A stretch of DNA of 64,000 nt, from the NCBI GenBank assembly GCA_014904845.1, contig MU119365.1, forward strand, positions 60,227 to 124,226. The letters are read 5' to 3'. Each line of letters starts with the position of its first letter. The stretch's first letter is position 1. The position numbers and the translations under genes were made by a program. The notes under the pieces were generated by a model that was not told where the DNA came from, did not search any database, and was given only the letters and a program-made list of their open reading frames with translations. Positions 55,141 to 64,000 of this stretch are shown here, piece after piece. This stretch comes from Acephala macrosclerotiorum. Lineage: Eukaryota > Ascomycota > Leotiomycetes > Helotiales > Mollisiaceae.

Positions 55141-58100
55141 TGTTATATAAGGTTTTATGTGGCCCTTATGTGTAGTACAATAAACATCGATAAAAATAGC
55201 GTTAAAATCGTTTTCGAATAAAAACGGACTTATGTTATTACTTTAAAAAGTCTGTGCGATATTGATTAACTATTTTGTAATAGTCTCAAAATTGTTATTT
55301 TAAAATGACGATTATAATATTAAAAGTTTAAAGAAATTCTTTGATTAATAAAATAATTTTTAAAAAATAACGATTTTTAAAAAAATAATAATTTTTATAA
55401 AATAATTATTAAAATTAAAATAATTATTAGAATTTAATAATTATTAAAAATAATTTAATTGTTATTTTATATTGATAATTATTTTTAAAAAACTATTTTA
55501 TAATTATTATTTCAAAAAATAATAATTATTTTTAAATTAATAATTCGTAATCGAAATTATTAAAAATTTTACTCGAGATTACAATATAATTCAATTATAC
55601 AAAATATATCGCGATACAATTAGTAAATACAATTTAAACTAATTTTTATTATTTATTTTTTTACTATTTTTTATTTTTCTTCGATTTTTACAATCTTTGA
55701 ACTTTTTTTAAAAAATTATAATTTTATTTTCAATTTTTTTTTCATTGTAATATTTACTAAAATTACAATTTTTACTCGATTTTATTTTATATATTTTTTT
55801 TTTCTTATTATTAATACTATTAAAAAAATACAAAATTATAAATTTTAATCGATTTTTAAAATTTTTTTTATTGTTTTTAAAAAAATTTCAATCAATTATT
55901 TTAATTATTTTTAAAAAAATATAATTAAATTTATTTTATTTATTTTTTATATTAATAATAATAAATTTATTAAAATTCAATTAATTTTATTTTTATATTT
56001 ATTAATTTCAATTTAATTTTTTTTTTTTTTCAATATAATTATAAAATAATATCTATAAATCTATTAATATTAATAAATTCTTTTTACAATTTATTATATT
56101 TAATTCTTTTTCGACGTTATTTTTTTTTTAATAAAATTTTTCGATTTTTATTTTTAATACGATTTTTTACTTTTAATATTATTACGAAATCAATTTAAAT
56201 ATTATATTATATATATTATTATTAAATTCGAAAAAATAAAAACGATTATAAAAAATATATAATATAATAAAATTATATATTCTCTCTTTAAAAATCCTTG
56301 TAAAATAATTAGTTTCAAAAGTAGTATTAATTACGTATTTTTTAATATATAAAGAATTTTCGTTTATTATAAATTAATTAATAACTTTTTTTATTTTTAT
56401 TTTAATTGATTCATTGATTGATTTACGAATTACGAATTACTTTAAATAAATTTAATTTATTAATTAAAACGAATTGATTTACGATTAAGTTTTTTTATTT
56501 TGTGTTTTATTGCTTTTTTATATTAGTAAGCGACGTTAAAAAGTGAATTATTTTAATAAATTTCACTGAGAATTGTTTATATGCGATTTATGTATTTTGT
56601 TTTTTATTGTTGTTAAAAAGAAATTCAAATTATTAGAAATCGAAAATTGAAAATCAATTAATAAAAACTTTTTATTTTAATTGTATTATTTGAGATTAAA
56701 TAATTTGATTACGAGATTGTGAAATTGTAAAAAAATATTGATTTATAAAAATTATATATTGAATTATTTGAGATAATTAGTATTAAAGTAAATATAAAAA
56801 AGAAAAAAAAAAATTTGCGATAATTATTTATAGTAATTAGTTTTATTTTTAGTGGAAATTGAAATATAAAAAAAGAAATTTTAATGCGAAAAAGAAAAAA
56901 AATTGTAGTATTAAAAAGTGAAATTGTTTTATTGTTTTATATTTTAATTTTAATTTTTTTGAGAATTGTAATTCGCGAATCGCTCGTAATCGTTTTTAAA
57001 TTGAAATAATAAAATTAAAATAAGTTTCGAATTTTAGAAAATAATACGAAAAAAATTGAAATAAAAAATTTTAATTGAGAGAAATCGATTAAAAAAGTAT
57101 TTATTTGAAAAATACATTTTATTAAAACGAATAAACGAATAAAATTTCGAGTAAAAATTGAAATAAAATTTTTTTTACGAGAAAACGATATAAATAGAAA
57201 CTAATTTTTAAAACAAATTTCATTTAAAAATAATAATTTGAAAATTTGTACTTTTAAATTATTAAATTAATTTTTAATTTAAAAATTAAAATTAGTAAAT
57301 TATTCGTATTAAAATTCATTTTTCTCGATAAAAAATATTTTTATTTTAATTATACTATTGATTTTTTCTAAAAAATTTTCTATAGATAATAAAAACAATT
57401 TTTTAAAAATATAAAATTTCAAAAAATACGTATTTATATTAAAACTATAAATATTTTTCTTTGAAATTTTTAAAATATTTTAATTTAAAAAAAATAATAT
57501 TATAATTTTTTTGAAATAATACAATAATATATATAAAAATTATAAAATTATTTTAAAAATTAAAAAAATACAATTTTTGTAATATATTAATTCAATTTAC
57601 AAAAAATAAATTCGATTTATATTAAAATATAATATTGAAAACTATTTAAAAAAAAAGTTTTATAATGTTTTAAAAAAAGAATTTCGCGAATAGAATTAAA
57701 AGTATTATTAAATAAATATAAAATTTTTATATAAAATTATCGATTAATTTATAAAGAATTTTTTGACAATAAAAATATATATAGATTTATTTGATTGAGT
57801 ATTCAAAAAATTGATTAAATAAAATAAATTGAATAAATAATATTAAAAACGCGAATTTATAAAAAGATTTTTAATATATATTAAAAAACGAATTTTTAAG
57901 AAAATTGATTACGAGTCGATAGAAATATTTATTTATAATTACGATAAAATGTACGAAAAAACTATTATTGTATATAAATATAAAAAGAAAAAATAGTAAT
58001 ATAATAAAATTAATAATTTGTTATTTTTTGTTTTATTCGAGTTATTTATAGAAAAAATTTAATAAAAAATATATGTAATTATTAAGAAAATTTATATTAA

Positions 58101-61100
58101 ATTTCAATTTTTGATTTTACGTATTATTTAGATTTAGAAAATTCGATAAATATTTGTATTAAAATTTCAATTTAAATAAACGATTTCGTTAAAGAATTAA
58201 AAAAGTTTTTTCTTTTTTTCGTATTATTTAACGATTTGAAAATCGCTTTAAACGTTAATATTATAAAGATGTTTCAAAAGTTGAATAGCGTTATAATTTC
58301 TATAAATTAGAATTAGAATTAATTTGTTTTTTTACGAGAATATAAACGAGAAAAAAGTTTTAATTGTAAATAAAAAAAATATAGTAATATAGAAAAAAGC
58401 AAATATAGAGTTTTATATGATTTAACGTTAATTGAATTTTCGTAAAATATGTCGTTGATCGTTTAAAAAAATATAATAAAAATTAACGCTATATATAACG
58501 ATTAATAAAACGAATAATATTGTTTTGAGTATTTTGAGCGAATAAAAAACGGAGAAATCGATTTTTTTATTGATTATTTTTTCGTGGATCGCTATTTATT
58601 TATAAATGAATTAATTAATCGTGAGTATTATTATTAGAAAAACGATTAATAGTATTATAATTTTTGAAATTGTAATCGATTTTTGCGATTATTTACGTTT
58701 AAAAATAATCGATATTAGTATAATTAAATTATAAAATAAATAGTTGAAAATTTTTTTGATTACGATTTCGATAAACGCTTTAAAAAATATATAAAAAATC
58801 TAAGAATTTGTTTAATTTATTGTTTAAAAAAAAAGTAAAATTAGTATTAATAAAGAAATTTTAAAAGAATTGAATTTATTATTGTATATTTTTAATAGTA
58901 ATAATATTAACGTTTAAAATTTTAATAGAGCGATTATTAATGACTTTTATAAAAAATTGTTAATAAATATAATAATAGTAAATATAGTAATAATAAATAA
59001 ATCGAAAAATAAAATTTAAAATATATAAGAAAATTTTCAATAAAAAGTAAAAATAAAAAAAAAGTATTTAAAAGTCGAATTACAACGATAAATTTTATAA
59101 AGCGTTTAAAACGAAAAACGAAAGAAAATAAACGTAAATTAATTGAAAATAAGATTTTGAAATAATAATTCGACGTTAAAAATAATAATTTTATTAATAA
59201 AATTTTATTGTAAAAATTTTTTAAGAGTATAATATCGCTTTTAAGAATTTAAAAAAGAATAAAAATGATTATTAATATTTTGAAAATATTGAATTTTATT
59301 GTAGTAATTATTAATTAATAGTAAAAAAATAATATTTATTATTTGATTTTAATAGATATTGAAATCGTTATAGTAAAAGAAATATTAAAAATTATTGATT
59401 TTATGAAATAATTTTTTTAGAGTTTTTATAAAATGTTTAAAGAAACGAGTTAATTTGTTTTTGTTATTGAAAATTTTGTAATATTCGAAATTAATTTCGT
59501 AGAAATCGATTTTTCGTTATTGATTAAAAGAAAATATATTGTTGTTATTTTTAAATTATATTTCAATTTGTTTGAATTAATTGATTCAAATAAAAAATAC
59601 GAAATATTAAATATTAAAATAGAGTATTGTATTATTTTTACGTATATAATTCGAGATTTCGATAATATTATTATAAACGTTAAAAACTTTTAATTATTTA
59701 TTATTATTAAATAGAATTTCGAATTCGTCGAAATAGTAATTATAAAAATAGAAATTGAATATAAAATCGAATATAAGATTTTTTTTTTCTTTGTAAATAA
59801 TACAAAGAAAATTTTTTTAAAACAATTATTCGTCGCTATAATAAAAATGTAAATTGAATATAGAAATAATAATTCGTAAAATAACGTATTTTGAAACTCT
59901 AAAAATTTCAATTTTATTTGTACGATTATAATTGTTTTTCTTTTGAAAATCTATTTGCATTAAATTACTAGAAATTACTATATTTATATATATTTTCAAA
60001 TTAAAAAAATATTGAAAAAAGAATATAATGCGAGAAATTAAATATTAATACTATTAAAAAATAATATAATATTAAAATTCGTAAACGATTTTTATATTTT
60101 AATAATTTTTTTTTATTTTTAATTTTTTATTAAATATTTTTAATATTATTTTATATAAAACAAATACAATTAAAATAAGTACTATTAATTTAAAAAAAAA
60201 TACAAATAAAACAATATAAAAAACGAAAACATTTTTTTTAATTTTCTATAAAACGTTTTTTTTTAATAAAAAAAAAACAAACGAAATTTTGAATAAAAAA
60301 GTTTTCAATGAAAAAACGAAAAAATATTTTTTTACAATAGTATTATTATTTTTAAACGTAAATATTAAAAAAAAATATTTAAAAAACGATATAAAATACT
60401 AATTATTTTATTTTATTAAAAGAAAATAAAATCGAAAAATTTTCAAATATAAAAACGAAAAAAAAATTCGAATAAAAAAAATAATCTTATTATTAAATAA
60501 TTTTAATTTAAAACTATTTAATATAAATATTAATACGATATATAAATTCAAATTTAAAAAAGTACGATTTGTCGATTTAATCGACGAAATTAAAAAAATT
60601 TCTAGAAAACGAAAAAATTAATTCGAACGATTTAAAACGTAAAAAATATTTTAAAAATATATTAAAAAATATATAAAATATTTATTATTACAAATTATTT
60701 CAATACTAAAAAAATTACGATTTATTTTTAAACGATTAATATTTCTATTTATCGAAAACTAATTATAGAAATTTAAAAAAAAAATATTTAATCGTAAAAA
60801 AACAATAATATTTAACTAAAAAAAAGTTTTTAAAATCTATAAAAATATTAATTCGCTTATTCGCATTAAAACAATTTAATATACAATATAATAAAAAAAA
60901 AGTTTTTATTACTTTAAAATTTTATTTTTAATTATAATAAAAATATTTTAAAAATAATTCGATCGCAAAATACTCGAAAAAAATAATAATTTTTATCGAA
61001 ATTTATAATTTTTAATCGCGAAAAAAATCGTTAAAATTTACTAATTAATTAACGTAACTATAAAAATAAATTCGATTACTTTAAAAAACGCTAATATATT

Positions 61101-64000
61101 TTTTTCTATAAATAAATTTTCTAAAAAATTTATTAAATACTTTTACGTTTTTTTAATAAACTTTTTTTTTAAATACAATCAATTTATATTAAATATTCAA
61201 AATAAAAATATAATTACTTTTATAATTTTATTAAAATTTTTACAAATAACAATATCGTTTCAAAAAAAATTAATTTTATAATTTAATTCGTTTGAATTAT
61301 TATAACAATTCTAAAAAACGTATTTTTTAAAGTCGTAATACTATTTTTAAATAACGTAAAAATTAAAGAATTTTATACGAATTATAATAACAAATTAATA
61401 TTTTTAAAAATTTATTAATTCGTTTTTAAATATATTTAAAATTTAAATAAAATATTAAATTAAATCGAAAAAATTTAAATTTTATTAAAATAAAATAATT
61501 ATTATTAATTTTATTTACAATTTTAAAAAACGTTTTTTTAAAAATATAAAAATTATTAAAATTTTAAAATAAAATAAATATAATAATATTTTTAAAATTA
61601 AAATTTTTATTAAAATTTGTATTTATTACAAAATATAAATTCAATATTTTAATATTATTATTAAATCGTTATATCGATTAATTAAAAAAAACGAATTTTT
61701 CGAATAAAAATAAAAATAAAAAACTATTATAGTATTTTTATAAAACAAATTTATAATAATTTCAATACTTTATAAAATTTATTACGATTTTATTAATAAA
61801 TAAAAAATAATTATTTTAAATATCGATATTAATTAATAAAATTATAGAAAAATATTCGATTAATATAATAATAAAAAACGAAAACGAGTAATTCGATACG
61901 AATTAAAACTTTGAAATATTATTAAATGAAATTATAATACGATAAAAAAAATATTAAAAAGTTTTAAAGTGTTTTCGTAAATTATAATTTTGATTATATA
62001 GTATTTATTTTATTCTTAAAACGAATATTAATACGTTCGTCGTTTAATTAAATCGAGTAATAATAGATTTTTTTAACGTTTTAATTATTTATTGATTCGT
62101 TTGAATACGATTATTCGATTTCGAAATTAAATATATTAAAAAAAGTATTTATATTATTATAAACAAATTATTTAAAAAATCGCGAATAAAAAACGATAAT
62201 TTAAAAAATAAATAAATATTAATAAATTTATTATAATTAAATTTAATTATATTGAAATAATTTTAATTTCGATTAAAAAATACAAAATTAATCGAAAAAT
62301 TGAAAGTAGATCGTTTGTAATTAAAAATAGATACGTAAAATAAAAATATTTATTTGAATTATTAAATTAAATTTGAAAGAATTTTTTTAAATTTGATATT
62401 TTTAATTTTCAATTTTCGATATTAATTGTATTTTTCGTATACGTCGTATTAATCGCTTTTTCTAAGATTAATAAATTACTAAATAATAATAATAATAATA
62501 ATATTATTTTTCTTTTTAATAATAATTATTCGAATTATTTTTAAAATATTATTTAATATTTAATAATTTTAAAACGATTAAAATAATTTTCGAGAATAAA
62601 ATTTCGTAAATTAATTCGAGAATTTATTAATTATAACGTTCAAAATAAAATACTATAAAAAAATACTATTAAATTTTATTTATTTCGATTTGTTTTAAAT
62701 GATTTAAAATAATATATAATAATTATAATTGAATTATATAATAAATTCGAATATATTAAAAAAAAAAGTATTTATTATCGAGTAATTAATTAGTATTACT
62801 AGAAAAAGTACTATAAAAACGTTCGAGATTTTGTAGTAAATTGTAACGATTATTAATATAAAAGTAAAAAAAAACACGAAAAAGTTTTATATTTTTAGAA
62901 AATAGTTTCGTTATTTTATTGTATTGAAATAAATATAATTAAATTTTTGTAAGATAAAATGTTTAATAGTTTGATTGTAATACGAAATAATTTTTTTGAT
63001 TGAATTAAAATTAAATTAATAAAAAATTCGATTTCTAAAAAAATTGTTAAATTTATTTATAATAATATTATTTGTAAATATAGTATTTTCGATTATATAA
63101 AATTGAATAAAAAGTTCGAATTCAAAGAAATTATTATTAAAAAATTGAATAAACTCGAAATTAAACGAATTACTATTTTTATATATAATTCGAAAGTAAA
63201 TAAAATAATTGAGTGAAAATATTAATTTATTATTATCGTATTAATTATTTTGATAAAAAAAGACAAAAAAAATTGATTAAAATATTTATTAATTATTTTT
63301 TTTGTAAATTAAACGATTATTTATAAATTAATTGAATGTACGTTATTTTATATAATTTATAGTAAAGAAATTATTTTATTTGTTAAAATTCGATTTTTTA
63401 TTTGAAATTTTTTCGATTAAAACGAAATATATAATCGAGTAAAGTTTTTTGAGTTGAAAACTAAATAAATTGAAATACGAAATAAAAATATAGAAAAATT
63501 GAAATTAAAAAAAAAATATAATCGCAAATAAAATCAAGTATATTTCGATATTTATTATTAAATACGAAAAAAATTAATTCGAGAAAAAATTTCGTTTTAA
63601 TATATAATATTAAATTTATTGATTAAAATATATTTAAAAATATTAAATTATTATATAAGTAATTGGATTTATATTAAATTCGTTAAACAAATTAATTAAA
63701 AAAAAATTATTTGTTCGAAAAAATAAATAGAATAGTAATTCGAAAATTATATATTGAAAATCATTTAAAGAAGTTCATTAAAAGAAATGAATATTAGAAT
63801 TTTTTGAATAATAATAAAAACGAGAATATTATTAAATTCGTTGATTTTAATAATAATAAAAATACAAATGTAAAAAAAAAAATAATTAAAGAATTTTGTA
63901 ATAAATAGAGTATTTAAGAAATTGAAAAAAGAATTGAAATTGTAATTCGTATTTTTGAATTTAATAAAATCAAAAAAAATAAATATATACGATTTTTTGA
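55141..64000. mobile_element. AT-rich RIP block with degraded Ty3/gypsy-type retrotransposon
   Basis: About 8.9 kb of extreme AT content reaching the window end. It begins TGTTATATAAGG at 55141, a TG start as in LTRs, directly at the break of an APH gene. A plus-strand integrase relic lies at 62767-63690. By eye, four successive parts alternate in strand bias: about 55.3-56.3 kb poor in G, 56.4-60.0 kb poor in C, 60.1-61.9 kb poor in G, 62-64 kb poor in C; the depleted base survives mostly in CpG. gag, protease and reverse transcriptase could not be recognised with confidence. The right end and second LTR are outside the window. Confidence 0.7.
62767..63690 (+). pseudogene. Ty3/gypsy integrase relic
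   Basis: About 308 codons in one frame, broken by stops but not by frameshifts. In order: an HHCC-like region (YYKNVRDFVVNCNDY), the core (SKKIVKFIYNNIICKYSIFD, KLEIKRITIFIYNSKVNKII) and a downstream stretch typical of fungal gypsy integrases (TIIYKLIECTLFYIIYSKEI). Shortly after the end, in another frame, LYIENHLKKFIKRN resembles the end of the integrase C-terminal domain. Stops fall where Trp or Gln would be expected. Degenerate and inactive. Confidence 0.65.

Noticed and set aside
1..64000. CRISPR arrays, bacterial operons, riboswitches
   Set aside because: Intron-rich eukaryotic genes and no regularly spaced repeats; such features are not expected or seen.
1..64000. tRNA or rRNA genes
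   Set aside because: No cloverleaf-like or conserved rRNA sequence was recognised by eye; a covariance-model scan would be needed to exclude tRNAs.

Overview
The window is nuclear DNA of a filamentous ascomycete (Pezizomycotina). Genes carry several short introns (about 43-110 nt) with GT-AG ends and CTAAC/CTGAC-type branch sites. The families are typical of moulds: group X hybrid histidine kinase, Zn2Cys6 regulator, TRI12-type transporter, scytalone dehydratase-like protein. Gene-bearing DNA of ordinary composition alternates with extremely AT-rich islands full of broken transposons, the usual result of repeat-induced point mutation (RIP). Finer placement (perhaps Leotiomycetes or Dothideomycetes) is only a guess.

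Layout. 1-5332 (-): a group X hybrid histidine kinase, cut by the window edge inside its GAF domain. It stands head-to-head with a 1-Cys peroxiredoxin (5702-6627). 7201-16018: a possible small metabolic cluster of a Zn2Cys6 regulator, an MFS pump, an SDR, a scytalone dehydratase-like protein and an M20 amidohydrolase. The pump and the dehydratase carry disabling lesions, and the M20 enzyme has lost a probable metal ligand. 18051-23134: two housekeeping genes, sterol O-acyltransferase (-) and AP-1 gamma-adaptin (+), divergently arranged. 23610-29507: a run of decayed genes (2OG-Fe(II) oxygenase, NCS1 permease, F-box-like protein). The last is split by a RIP-degraded hAT transposon (29508-33245) with an 8-bp target duplication. 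33.3-36 kb: relics, then a small orphan gene. 36.4-45.4 kb: a two-TM protein, an acidic disordered protein and a large J-domain protein, separated by long gene-empty intervals. 49.4-55.1 kb: three MITE-like palindromic elements, an aminoglycoside phosphotransferase-like (APH) pseudogene, an assembly gap, a DUF7770-like gene, a frameshifted small gene and a truncated second APH gene. 55141-64000: an AT-rich block holding a degraded Ty3/gypsy-type retrotransposon with a recognisable integrase relic.

Conserved genes (kinase, peroxiredoxin, ARE-type acyltransferase, gamma-adaptin, J-protein) are intact, while accessory metabolic genes are repeatedly broken, several by single-base losses in homopolymers plus in-frame stops. 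The main signals worth following are the kinase/peroxiredoxin pair, the hAT insertion, a MITE with a perfect 8-bp duplication, and strand-alternating C or G depletion with CpG sparing in the terminal AT-rich block. All coordinates and splice sites were read by eye; no database search was possible.
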